Notes under the pieces: generated by a model
What the model saw: only the letters and a program-made list of their open reading frames with translations
What the model was told of the DNA's origin: nothing
Databases searched by the model: none
Translations under genes and position numbers: made by a program
From: a virus
Virus record (IMG/VR): IMGVR_UViG_3300032731_000385
Span: 1-44,920 of that record
Reading direction: 5' to 3' (one strand)
DNA: 44,920 nt
Shown: positions 8,653-16,436 of the stretch, piece after piece
Position numbering within the stretch: the first letter of the stretch is position 1
Layout of the letters: each line of letters begins with the position of its first letter

Positions 8653-8950
8653 TAGATATGAATATACAAAAATACGAGCGAATACAACTGGCAACCGGGT
8701 CTATGCCCCTACACTTTATCCTAAAATTGAAATAGAAGATACTGATATTGTAATATTAACTAAAGACGGAGATAGACTAGATTTATTATCTTATAGATAT
8801 TATAAGGATGTATCGTTGTGGTGGATTATAGCAGTCGCCAATGGGATAAATAATGGAAAATTCGCAATAGAACCGGGCACAGAGCTTCGTATTCCTGTAG
8901 CTATTGAAAAGATTTTACAAGATTTAAAACGTATTAATGATGAATTTTAG
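8645..8950 (+). CDS. LysM-like baseplate wedge protein (gp53 / tail protein X type)
   Basis: 101 aa. After an N-terminal extension it shows the LysM-like fold pattern: a hydrophobic strand (DTDIVILTKDGDRLDLLSYR), then YYKDVSLWWIIAVANGI and a closing EPGTELRIPV. This is the layout of phage tail LysM proteins and of the LysM-like domain of T4 gp53, which joins wedges to the hub. T4 gp53 is longer (196 aa). Overlaps the preceding gene, so probably coupled. Confidence 0.65.
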   Translation: MPNRYEYTKIRANTTGNRVYAPTLYPKIEIEDTDIVILTKDGDRLDLLSYRYYKDVSLWWIIAVANGINNGKFAIEPGTELRIPVAIEKILQDLKRINDEF

Positions 8951-8952
8951 TT

Positions 8953-11385
8953 ATGATCATATTATCTCCTATACATAATCGCATACGTGCAGAATTACAT
9001 AAACGTGTGGCGTTACTTAGCCGTAAGACTGAAAACATTTCATCTATTGGACAGGTGTTAAATAAAGATGGCACTGGCGCTATTAAGCATCCACAAGCCG
9101 CATTTGTTAGGACTCCATGGTTGAAATTGTATTCACCCGTTGGTGTGGGATTAACTATGATAGGTATTGAATTAGAAGATGGTAAAGCACCGTTCGGATT
9201 TAAGAATATGTATCATCAACCTCAAAGTAATGATGAAGTTCCAGGTAATAATCCATATCGTCCGGTTCCAGGTTTAAAAGAAATAACGTGTGAATATGCA
9301 GGCGACACCAAAGCATTACGAAAAGCAACTATAACGTGGAATTGTTGGTCATATGCTGATATGGTAAGACTGCGGCCGTTTTTATTACAACATGGAAAAA
9401 ATGTGGTTATAGAATGGGGTTGGTCTACAGATGGTTCACTAACTACTGCATTACCATTTACAGATAAAGATATTCTAGAAGGTAAAGCATATTCAAGTAT
9501 TCAAGAAAAAATCTTCCAGAACAGAGGAAATTATGACGCCATGGCTGGAATTATTACAAATTATGACTGGAGCCTTAGAGATGATGGTGGATTGGATTGC
9601 ACTACAGAACTTACTGCAATGGGCGTAGATATTTTGGGGTCAGCTTTACGAACAAATGCTAATTCTGGTGTTCGTGGAGTATTAAAAAATAATGAAAAAA
9701 CTTTAGCACCATCGTTAACTTTATCAAAATTTATTGATCAGCTAGATGAACACTTGCGGGAAGATAGGGTTTCAGGCCCAGGCGTCTATCAAGAAAATAG
9801 TGGTTGGGGCCCATATATTTCTTGGGGGTGGATGGAAGATAATATTTTGAGTAAATTTATTTCTAAAGTTTCTAATAAAACATTTTCTAGAAAAGTATCT
9901 GATACTGATAAACCAGTTCTGCAACAAGGCCCTGGTTTTGGTAGTGAGCAATTTGGTTCAGAAGAAGGATCTACCCGGGAGCTTTTTATTCATACTGGAA
10001 TATTAACACAATTCAGAAGTGTTGAACAAACATTTGATGATTCAACCGGGAATTTTGTAGAACTTACTCCAGTTAGAATTTCAAACCATGAGCATTTATA
10101 TACTACAAATAAAGATGTATTTATTTTACCGGGACAATATCCAGCAAATGAAATTCACAAAAATGTAACAATTGTGAGTGAGCTAGATAGTTTTCCTGCA
10201 TTCAGAGATGAAACTGCGGGTAATGATATTACAGAACAGAAAGGTATTTTACGAAATATTTTATTGCATTGGTCGCTGATCAAGGAAGCGTTTGAAGAAG
10301 TAACTTCGGTTGAAGCTGGTATGGGTGTTATATTTTCTAAATTGACGGAAGAGGTAGGTAGTATTTGGGATTTTCAATTAGCAGCAGATGAAAATAATAC
10401 AGTCAGGGTTATTGATAATAACTGCGCATACAAACGGATCAGTGCTCTTCATGAATCTCCTAGTATTCTTACGGAGGATAAAGTAATTGGGGATTTGTTC
10501 ACGTTTTCGATTTGGTCACAAGATACAATTGTGAATGCGGCTAATATGACAGCAAAGCTCCCATCTTCAATGGCAGTTGCTGCTATGTATGGAACTAATA
10601 ATAAGAATGAAATTCCAATTCAGGGACCCGCTAAATTAGGAGCGATAATAGGTCAATTAGAAGAAACACATGATGATCCATCAGTTGAAACAATTAAATT
10701 TGGTTGGGAATATTCTAATTTTGGAAGTGTTGATCCATATAATGTAACAGAACCATTAACCGTCGATGGCGGTCCGATATTAAAAATTTATAATGATGAA
10801 ACAATTACTACATCTAAACAGGAACGGCACCAAACTATAGAAAATATTACAGAAATCCAACGTGAATTATTAGACCGAAGAGAAGATATCATAGTATTTA
10901 AACGTGCAGTTGAGAATACCGTCCCATATGTACCAACTTTTTTATATTATAATGATGGCAATATGCAACCTCAGTTTAAAGATATTATGATTTACTTACT
11001 TAGTGATGGTCCAGCGTCAGCAGTGATATATAATTCCGATCCTATAATTCCTATTGAATTAGAAATTACAGTTGATGGAATCGGTGGAATATTCCCCGGG
11101 AATGTATTTACAATAGATTATTTACCGCCAGAATATAAAAACCGTGTGGTATTTCAAGTTACTAAGGTTGGTCAAACCGTAAATGATTCCGGTTGGTCTA
11201 CTGTTATATCTGGTCAAATGAGATTGGATATTTCAGCAGAAAGCCAAGCAAAAATTATGGAAGATTTACATCAGCACCGCGGTGATCAATATAAACGATT
11301 GAAACAAGAAGAAAAAGATGAAGTATTGAAACGCCGAGGGTTCTGGGCAACTCTTAGGATCGCCGCTGGTTTGGGTGGAAGATAA
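8953..11385 (+). CDS. large baseplate hub candidate, gp27-like
   Basis: 810 aa, the largest gene here. The N-terminal half contains LKEITCEYAGDTKALRKATI, NCWSYADMVRLRPFLLQHGK and VVIEWGW, resembling the tube-like hub domains of gp27-type proteins in T4-like phages. The C-terminal half has beta-rich segments (PIELEITVDGIGGIFPGNVF) like a hub OB or spike-attachment region, ending in a charged helix. It starts with ATG at 8953 one base after the previous stop and abuts the next gene. Structural identity is inferred from context and pattern; T4 gp27 is much shorter (391 aa). Confidence 0.55.
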   Translation: MIILSPIHNRIRAELHKRVALLSRKTENISSIGQVLNKDGTGAIKHPQAAFVRTPWLKLYSPVGVGLTMIGIELEDGKAPFGFKNMYHQPQSNDEVPGNNPYRPVPGLKEITCEYAGDTKALRKATITWNCWSYADMVRLRPFLLQHGKNVVIEWGWSTDGSLTTALPFTDKDILEGKAYSSIQEKIFQNRGNYDAMAGIITNYDWSLRDDGGLDCTTELTAMGVDILGSALRTNANSGVRGVLKNNEKTLAPSLTLSKFIDQLDEHLREDRVSGPGVYQENSGWGPYISWGWMEDNILSKFISKVSNKTFSRKVSDTDKPVLQQGPGFGSEQFGSEEGSTRELFIHTGILTQFRSVEQTFDDSTGNFVELTPVRISNHEHLYTTNKDVFILPGQYPANEIHKNVTIVSELDSFPAFRDETAGNDITEQKGILRNILLHWSLIKEAFEEVTSVEAGMGVIFSKLTEEVGSIWDFQLAADENNTVRVIDNNCAYKRISALHESPSILTEDKVIGDLFTFSIWSQDTIVNAANMTAKLPSSMAVAAMYGTNNKNEIPIQGPAKLGAIIGQLEETHDDPSVETIKFGWEYSNFGSVDPYNVTEPLTVDGGPILKIYNDETITTSKQERHQTIENITEIQRELLDRREDIIVFKRAVENTVPYVPTFLYYNDGNMQPQFKDIMIYLLSDGPASAVIYNSDPIIPIELEITVDGIGGIFPGNVFTIDYLPPEYKNRVVFQVTKVGQTVNDSGWSTVISGQMRLDISAESQAKIMEDLHQHRGDQYKRLKQEEKDEVLKRRGFWATLRIAAGLGGR

Positions 11386-12003
11386 ATGGATATAAAACAA
11401 ATATTAAAAAATACTATTCGTATAGTACCAAATGTAGGAGTTACTGAAGATCATCAATTTTTTTATAATAGCACAAAAACTGCCGTAGATATAGGAGTGC
11501 CATATCATATTAGATATACAGTAGATTTAAAGGAATATTATTTAACTGGTGGAACTTACGATATTACATCTCAATTAATAGACCGTAAGAAGGGAGCTAC
11601 AATATTTGGGAGTTATTCAGTAGCTAAAAGGTTGCTTAATAAAACTGTTTTTTTGAAACCATATAAACCAAAGTTAAAAGATACTGATTATGAATTAGGT
11701 ACATTTGAACGCTATTTTGCTAGACAGGTTAATAATATATATGCACCAATATTTGAAATTAAAAAAATTAAATATAATGCAAAAACTCCATTTTATAAAA
11801 AATATAAAATTGAAACTTGGCGAATAATCGGTCCTCGAAGTGAAGTTATAAAAGATAATGTTGATTCAACTACGGCACTAAATAAATTTTTTGATAATGC
11901 TAATTTTTTAATTGATCCATTAGAATTTTGGAAGCCTACGTTATCAAATAAAGATATTACCTTACAGAAACTAAAAAGGCTCTGGCCTTTTTTTTGGAAC
12001 TGA
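11386..12003 (+). CDS. baseplate-linked protein of unknown function
   Basis: 205 aa, starting immediately after the preceding stop, last gene of the rightward tail block. Basic and rich in Lys, Tyr and Phe, with no Cys. No motif recognised. Linkage to the hub gene suggests a tail or baseplate part. The 3' end of the coding region contains the terminator hairpin, so its last codons (RLWPFFWN) are encoded by the hairpin arm and T run. Confidence 0.65.
   Translation: MDIKQILKNTIRIVPNVGVTEDHQFFYNSTKTAVDIGVPYHIRYTVDLKEYYLTGGTYDITSQLIDRKKGATIFGSYSVAKRLLNKTVFLKPYKPKLKDTDYELGTFERYFARQVNNIYAPIFEIKKIKYNAKTPFYKKYKIETWRIIGPRSEVIKDNVDSTTALNKFFDNANFLIDPLEFWKPTLSNKDITLQKLKRLWPFFWN
11973..11995. terminator. 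bidirectional rho-independent terminator between convergent genes
   Basis: AAAAAGGC (11973-11980), loop TCTG, then GCCTTTTT (11985-11992) and further T to 11995. The A tract on one side and T tract on the other make it work on both strands, ending the tail operon and the leftward DUF932 gene. It lies inside the final codons of the rightward gene. Confidence 0.8.
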
Positions 12004-12009
12004 GCTTAT

Positions 12010-13047
12010 TTAATTAACAATAGTCGGTGATGAAGTAGCGCGTGTTATTTGTGATGCCAGAGAAAATGCATCGTGTTTCAGCGCGGCCCATCCACCAAAC
12101 GTAGTAGATTCTACCCAATCTTTATAAGCTTTGCCATGATCGACATATTGAGTTACTGCATTGTAAGCATGCCATAATGTTTCACCTGTATTTCCCGGCC
12201 CACTAACAAAATTATCAATTAATGTATCGTAGACCGAAATCTGACGATCAGGACGTTTCCGACCAGTCGGAGTATAACTGACATTTCCACGGTTGGTTAA
12301 TTTCGGCATGAGTTCTTCAAAATAGTTCGTGGCAGTTTTCACATCCATTTCAATTTCATTCATTCGGTTATACACATCATATGCCTCATGAAATTGTCCA
12401 TCTGCGGCATTTAGAATATCAACAACCTTATCTAACCGTTCATTAACACCCATTGTATGTTTTAACTGCATCTGTCGCCCAGCGGCATTTAATGCCATTG
12501 TTAAAGTGTTGTTACACACTACGCGAACATCAGTCGGTAGTAAAATAACTGGCAGACTTCCATCGTGACTATTGAACAGCAATACATATCGTTGAATCAC
12601 ATCATTACCGACAAGAATACTATCCGGAGATTTTGCCATAACCCAAATACGTTTACCGTCACACACTGCACCTGCAGTTTCATAAGTGTATCCATGATCA
12701 AGCAATACCTTATCAAACGGTTTAAACGCATCAATATTCTGTACGATTTCATAACGATCTGAAATATTATCACCGAGGATAACAGGCATATTGTCGGAAT
12801 CTAATCTGTATGTTGAATATTTTCCAGTAGAAAAATAATCGTCGGACCCGTTTCCCATATTTATCATATTTGGTGCCTTCATTACTGGCCAATTTAAACC
12901 AGAATGAAATAGTGCTTCATCAGTTGTAGGTGGAAGATCAAGAACCGTTCCTAGTCTATGCCACGGAAGTTCTTTAACTGAAAACATTGCTTTCCCGTCC
13001 ATATCTTTAACTGAAAACGTTGCTTTCCCGTCCATAATAGCATCCAT
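12010..13047 (-). CDS. DUF932 phage/plasmid-like protein
   Basis: 345 aa on the minus strand, typical DUF932 architecture: PWHRLGTVL near residue 28, YEIVQN, RIWVMAKSP, VRVVCNNTLTMAL and a C-terminal helical part with WHAYNAVTQYVDH. These proteins are common in phages and plasmids; their biochemical role is not established. AAAGGAG precedes the ATG at 13047. An 11-residue in-frame duplication (MDGKATFSVKD / MDGKAMFSVKE) lies at the N-terminus. It has its own promoter and opposes the flanking genes. Confidence 0.85.
   Translation of the reverse strand: MDAIMDGKATFSVKDMDGKAMFSVKELPWHRLGTVLDLPPTTDEALFHSGLNWPVMKAPNMINMGNGSDDYFSTGKYSTYRLDSDNMPVILGDNISDRYEIVQNIDAFKPFDKVLLDHGYTYETAGAVCDGKRIWVMAKSPDSILVGNDVIQRYVLLFNSHDGSLPVILLPTDVRVVCNNTLTMALNAAGRQMQLKHTMGVNERLDKVVDILNAADGQFHEAYDVYNRMNEIEMDVKTATNYFEELMPKLTNRGNVSYTPTGRKRPDRQISVYDTLIDNFVSGPGNTGETLWHAYNAVTQYVDHGKAYKDWVESTTFGGWAALKHDAFSLASQITRATSSPTIVN
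12971..13036. repeat. 33-bp tandem duplication in the DUF932 N-terminus
   Basis: Two adjacent 33-bp copies, 12971-13003 and 13004-13036, differ at one base (AAAACA vs AAAACG). They add 11 residues in frame directly after the start, including an extra internal ATG. Confidence 0.9.
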
Positions 13048-13088
13048 ATTTAACTCCTTTGTTGTTTTGTTGTCTTGTTCACATAAAG

Positions 13089-13117
13089 AATTTACACAAT
13101 TATATGGTATATGTCAA
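13089..13117 (-). promoter_or_regulatory. sigma70-like promoter of the DUF932 gene
   Basis: On the minus strand TTGACA (plus 13112-13117), 17 bases, then TAAATT (plus 13089-13094), about 40 bases upstream of the start at 13047. The -35 box is perfect consensus. Confidence 0.7.
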
Positions 13118-13158
13118 TTATTTTTCTAATCTTTTTTTTAATTATTTTTCTAATCTTT
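13116..13158. repeat. 24-bp period AT-rich tandem repeat in the divergent intergenic region
   Basis: AATTATTTTTCTAATCTTT occurs at 13116 and again at 13140, with extra T between. It lies upstream of the minus-strand promoter's -35 box and before the rightward gene at 13213. It could be neutral or an UP-like element. Confidence 0.7.
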
Positions 13159-13171
13159 ATTTTAAATAAAT

Positions 13172-13201
13172 TTGATGTTTTGAAAAATTAGGTACTATAT
13201 A
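13172..13201 (+). promoter_or_regulatory. possible sigma70-like promoter, giving an almost leaderless mRNA
   Basis: TTGATG (13172-13177), 18 bases, TATATA (13196-13201). The next start codon is at 13213, so a transcript starting about 7 bases after the -10 box would have almost no leader, which fits the lack of a ribosome-binding site. Confidence 0.4.
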
Positions 13202-13212
13202 TTGTCAAACAG

Positions 13213-13476
13213 ATGAAATTTATAAAAGATAAATCTAAGATACCGAACGGTCCGTACTGTTATACACCAAAACGTTTTCCATGTAAAGAAAATAATTGGA
13301 TATATGAGATTGATATTTGCCCATATTGGAGTATTAATAAAACTAAACCTTCACAAAATAATGGATATTGCCAATATATGGAGGAGGGTGATTGGGAACA
13401 TGACGGCCTAGGATTATTGTGGGATCAATGTAAAGAATGTGATATAGATTGGGATGATGAATGGAAGGATGAATGA
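13213..13476 (+). CDS. Cys- and Trp-rich small protein, unknown function
   Basis: 87 aa. Cys residues fall in CPYW near 36, GYC near 53 and DQCKEC near 72-76, suggesting a metal-binding fold. The C-terminus is strongly acidic (DIDWDDEWKDE). No ribosome-binding site is visible, and a promoter -10 lies just upstream. The stop overlaps the next gene's ATG (GAATGA), so translation is probably coupled. Function unknown. Confidence 0.65.
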   Translation: MKFIKDKSKIPNGPYCYTPKRFPCKENNWIYEIDICPYWSINKTKPSQNNGYCQYMEEGDWEHDGLGLLWDQCKECDIDWDDEWKDE

Positions 13477-13748
13477 GTTTTAAAAAAGTATTACCTAATG
13501 AAAATTGTGATGTGGAAATTGAAGTTAAAAGATTACATTTACCATATATAATAAAATTCAATTGCCCAACGTGTAATCAAAACCTCACTGTTGATTTAGA
13601 CATGGATTATTTATCTTATCCAACCGTAGGAATACCAAATGTTACAGGTGCATACTGTGATACGTGCGATGAATATGTAGAAGTGGATATTAAATTAAAT
13701 CTTGACTTGGAAGTAGATTTAGAAACTGTGAGACTGGCAGAAGAATAG
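13473..13748 (+). CDS. zinc-ribbon protein, unknown function
   Basis: 91 aa with two Cys pairs, CPTC near residue 32 and CDTC near 63, spaced as in a zinc ribbon, followed by an acidic beta-rich tail (VDIKLNLDLEVDLE). It overlaps the preceding gene by four bases. Its function is unknown; it may bind nucleic acid or protein. Confidence 0.65.
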   Translation: MSFKKVLPNENCDVEIEVKRLHLPYIIKFNCPTCNQNLTVDLDMDYLSYPTVGIPNVTGAYCDTCDEYVEVDIKLNLDLEVDLETVRLAEE

Positions 13749-13750
13749 TA

Positions 13751-13779
13751 TTGACTTTATCAAAAGTTTTTTGTAAAAT
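13751..13779 (+). promoter_or_regulatory. sigma70-like promoter of the macro-domain gene
   Basis: TTGACT (13751-13756), 17 bases, TAAAAT (13774-13779). The box and spacer start (TTGACTTTATCAAAA) are identical to the promoter at 14294, suggesting a duplicated promoter cassette. Confidence 0.75.
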
Positions 13780-13806
13780 ACATGAAATTAATTGAAAGAT
13801 AAAATA

Positions 13807-14274
13807 ATGATAGAATACAGAATTGGTGATGTACTAGCGTCAGATATGGATGTGGTTATGCATGGTTGTAATTGTAAATTAACGATGGGTGCTGGAATAG
13901 CGAGGCAAATTAAAGAGCAATTTCCAAATGCCTATGATGCTGATATAAAAACTGAATCTGGCGATAGATCAAAATTGGGGCATTATACTATAGCAACACA
14001 AAATGGTAAAACGATTATTAATGGATATACCCAATTCAATCCTGGAAAAGATGTTGATTATCAAGCGATACGTAGTGTAATGAAACTAATTAAGAGTAAG
14101 TTAGGAATATCAGTTACTATTGGAATGCCAAGAATCGGCTGTGGAATTGCAGGTGGTGACTGGAATATTGTTGAAAAAATATTGGATGAAGTATTTGATG
14201 ATAGAACAGTTTATGTCTATGACTTTGGTACTCCAGACTGGGCATACGAAGAGGAAAAATGGGTAAAAGTGTAA
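13807..14274 (+). CDS. macro-domain protein (ADP-ribose binding/hydrolysing)
   Basis: 155 aa from the ATG at 13807; a TTG 15 bases upstream is less likely because the family starts at IEYRIGDVL. Motifs HGCNCKLTMGAGIA (residues 19-32) and IGMPRIGCGIAGGDW (104-118) are the ADP-ribose binding loops of macro domains of the Poa1p/ADP-ribose-1''-phosphatase type. Such proteins bind or remove ADP-ribose from proteins, nucleic acids or metabolites. In a phage this could reverse host ADP-ribosylation defences or recycle ADP-ribose; this is inference. Own promoter directly upstream. Confidence 0.85.
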   Translation: MIEYRIGDVLASDMDVVMHGCNCKLTMGAGIARQIKEQFPNAYDADIKTESGDRSKLGHYTIATQNGKTIINGYTQFNPGKDVDYQAIRSVMKLIKSKLGISVTIGMPRIGCGIAGGDWNIVEKILDEVFDDRTVYVYDFGTPDWAYEEEKWVKV

Positions 14275-14293
14275 ATTTGAGATAAAATAAGTA

Positions 14294-14322
14294 TTGACTT
14301 TATCAAAATTTAGTTGTAAATT
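14294..14322 (+). promoter_or_regulatory. sigma70-like promoter, near copy of the one at 13751
   Basis: TTGACT (14294-14299), 17 bases, TAAATT (14317-14322). It shares TTGACTTTATCAAAA and TTGTAAA with the promoter at 13751 in the same spacing. It drives the rightward cluster starting at 14361. Confidence 0.7.
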
Positions 14323-14332
14323 TAATATATAC

Positions 14333-14366
14333 ATAAGGATATAATGAGAATAAGGATATAATGAGA
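14333..14366 (+). repeat. 17-bp tandem duplication creating a 5-codon minicistron
   Basis: ATAAGGATATAATGAGA occurs twice back to back (14333-14349, 14350-14366), duplicating the AAGGA site and the start codon. The first ATG (14344) reads MRIRI then TAA, and that stop overlaps the real ATG at 14361 as TAATG. The leader peptide may couple or tune translation. Confidence 0.85.
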
Positions 14367-14765
14367 AAACGTAAGTTAGATTTAAGTGCGCCTTCGTATA
14401 AGGCTGTATATTGTGATTGTGGTAAATTAGTTGACAATGTTTCCATGGAAACGGTTCGTGTTACATGCATGCATTGTCTTCTCTCAAAAATTCCACGGCC
14501 AGTTATATCTCAACCGAAGGTTCATGTTTTAACAGGTAGGCCTCAAGGCTGGCATTTTATGAAAGTGTTTGTTGATAAAAATGGCAACGTATTTTATAGA
14601 GGAGTAGAACAGCCTAAATTAAAGGGCACTCTCCCGTCAACTAAAATTGACAAAACAAAGAAGAAAAAGAAACGCACTAAAGATGAAATATTATTGGCCC
14701 GACATAAGAAAAAACAAAAGGCATTAGGTAAAAAACCAATTGGTAGACCTAAGAAAACGAAATAA
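14361..14765 (+). CDS. small basic protein with zinc cluster and AT-hook-like tail
   Basis: 134 aa. Cys pairs CDC (19-21) and CMHC (36-39) suggest a metal site. The C-terminal 45 residues are a lysine-rich tail (KTKKKKKRTKDE) ending GKKPIGRPKKTK, an AT-hook-like GRP core that often binds the DNA minor groove. The tail suggests DNA or RNA binding. Start fixed by AAGGA at good spacing. It overlaps the next gene (TAATG). No family recognised. Confidence 0.7.
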   Translation: MRKRKLDLSAPSYKAVYCDCGKLVDNVSMETVRVTCMHCLLSKIPRPVISQPKVHVLTGRPQGWHFMKVFVDKNGNVFYRGVEQPKLKGTLPSTKIDKTKKKKKRTKDEILLARHKKKQKALGKKPIGRPKKTK

Positions 14766-15142
14766 TGGGTATAATAAAATTTTTTAGTTCGTGTAGGTGT
14801 AATTGTACATGTGGATCATGCAAACCTGCAGAGCCACCACGATTTAAAGCGAAGTTTAAAAAATTACCGAATCCTAACCCTGAAAATTTTAGAATTATAG
14901 ATGATTTTAGGATCGGTCAATTTACTATGTTAACTGTAGTTTATCCAGACTGTACTAATTTTGAAGGTATAAAAATTCTTATATTCAACAAGCCGATGCC
15001 GATCAGAGGAAGTATTAAATTTCTTGATCCTCATTTTTGTGAAAAACATATATCACCTATTGCTAGATTTGAGCCAACCGATGAAGGAAAATTATATGCG
15101 TATAAGTTTATGTGGCAGAACACGAATGAAAATGTACGTTAA
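14765..15142 (+). CDS. unknown protein with N-terminal Cys cluster
   Basis: 125 aa. The N-terminus has the compact cluster CRCNCTCGSC (residues 10-19), then PPRFKAKFKKLPNPNP and a beta-rich globular part. Start overlaps the previous stop (TAATG). The Cys cluster could bind zinc or iron. Function unknown; co-transcribed with the basic protein and the polymerase-like gene. Confidence 0.65.
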   Translation: MGIIKFFSSCRCNCTCGSCKPAEPPRFKAKFKKLPNPNPENFRIIDDFRIGQFTMLTVVYPDCTNFEGIKILIFNKPMPIRGSIKFLDPHFCEKHISPIARFEPTDEGKLYAYKFMWQNTNENVR

Positions 15143-15144
15143 TA

Positions 15145-16416
15145 ATGGTTATAGTAGAAACGATCAAACAATTTGAAGATTTTATAGAAAAATATAGACA
15201 GTCCGATTGTATTTTAGTTCCTATATTATCTGATAGGAAATCCCACCCAAAAATAAATAAGCTTTCTTTACTTTATATTCAATTAATTAACGGTGATGAA
15301 TATATTTTACCATTTAATCATATTGATGCTACATGTTTATCTTTGGATCTTTTATATGATTTAAATTTTGATAATAAAAAATTCACCTATAATAAAAAAT
15401 TATTAAACCATATAATCAAATTGAATAATGTAATTGATGTGAATTTATTATATTATATGAGCGAAAATGTTATAGCTGATATAGAAAGTACTACGTCAGC
15501 ACATACTTTTTTTGAAACTAAATTTTATATGTATCCTGATATCAATACTATTATTCCACTTATGAAACATGCTGAATATTGTAAAGCTATAGCAACTCAA
15601 ATTTGCATTCATATGAGTACTTATGATATAAACGATAAAGTATTTGAAATTTATAATAATGATATTATTAATTTATTAACTGCTATTGAATCTAATGGTT
15701 TAAAAACAAAGGATGGATATTTATATAGTGAATATAATATTTATACTTCTACCGGTCGACCATCAAATCGGTATGGCGGTATTAATTTCAGTGCATTGAA
15801 TAAAGATGATGGTACTCGAAAACAATTTATTAGTAGATTTAAACGCGGAAAATTGATAGAATTTGATTACGATTCATTTCACATTAGGTTAATAGCGGAT
15901 TTAGTAGGTTATTCATTTCCACCAGATTCCGTACACAAATATATGATGACCCAATATGGAATTAATAATTATGAAGAAAGTAAAACAAAATCATTTAGAT
16001 ATTTATATGGGGGTATACCAAAAGAGATAGCGGAACAAATTCCATATTTTAAATTGGTGAAAGATTATATTGATAAGTTGTATAATAGTTATAATTGTAT
16101 TGGTAAAATAAAAACTCCTATATATTCTAGAGTGTTTTATAAAAAAAATTTTAACAAAATGAATAGAAATAAATTAATGAATTATTTAATTCAAAATATG
16201 GAAACTGAATATAATATGAACATGCTGGCAAATATATTGCCTATGTTAGAACACATGCACAGTAAATTAATATTATATACATACGATAGCTTTTTATTTG
16301 ATTTACATCCAGCCGAACATGATTTAATATTAAAAATTAAACAGGTGTTGGAACATAAAAATATTCCGATTAAAATAAAGCTTGGAAATAATTATCATGA
16401 AATGAGTGATTTTTAA
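15145..16416 (+). CDS. compact family-A DNA-polymerase-like protein
   Basis: 423 aa. The pre-palm signature TSTGRPSNRYGGINFSALNK (201-220) matches the TGRLSS...NLQN region of Pol I. Motif A is FDYDSFHIRL with Asp241; motif B keeps K280-x3-F284-x3-Y288-G289 (KTKSFRYLYGG) but has Tyr where Pol I has Arg four residues before the Lys; motif C is YTYDSF with Asp381 in place of the usual HDE. Both catalytic Asp are therefore present. The N-terminal 160 residues may be a worn exonuclease domain; I see no intact DxE. It coexists with a family-B gp43 in the same genome. It could be a repair or specialised polymerase, or inactive. Confidence 0.75.
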   Translation: MVIVETIKQFEDFIEKYRQSDCILVPILSDRKSHPKINKLSLLYIQLINGDEYILPFNHIDATCLSLDLLYDLNFDNKKFTYNKKLLNHIIKLNNVIDVNLLYYMSENVIADIESTTSAHTFFETKFYMYPDINTIIPLMKHAEYCKAIATQICIHMSTYDINDKVFEIYNNDIINLLTAIESNGLKTKDGYLYSEYNIYTSTGRPSNRYGGINFSALNKDDGTRKQFISRFKRGKLIEFDYDSFHIRLIADLVGYSFPPDSVHKYMMTQYGINNYEESKTKSFRYLYGGIPKEIAEQIPYFKLVKDYIDKLYNSYNCIGKIKTPIYSRVFYKKNFNKMNRNKLMNYLIQNMETEYNMNMLANILPMLEHMHSKLILYTYDSFLFDLHPAEHDLILKIKQVLEHKNIPIKIKLGNNYHEMSDF

Positions 16417-16436
16417 AAAACTCTATATTTATTCAT

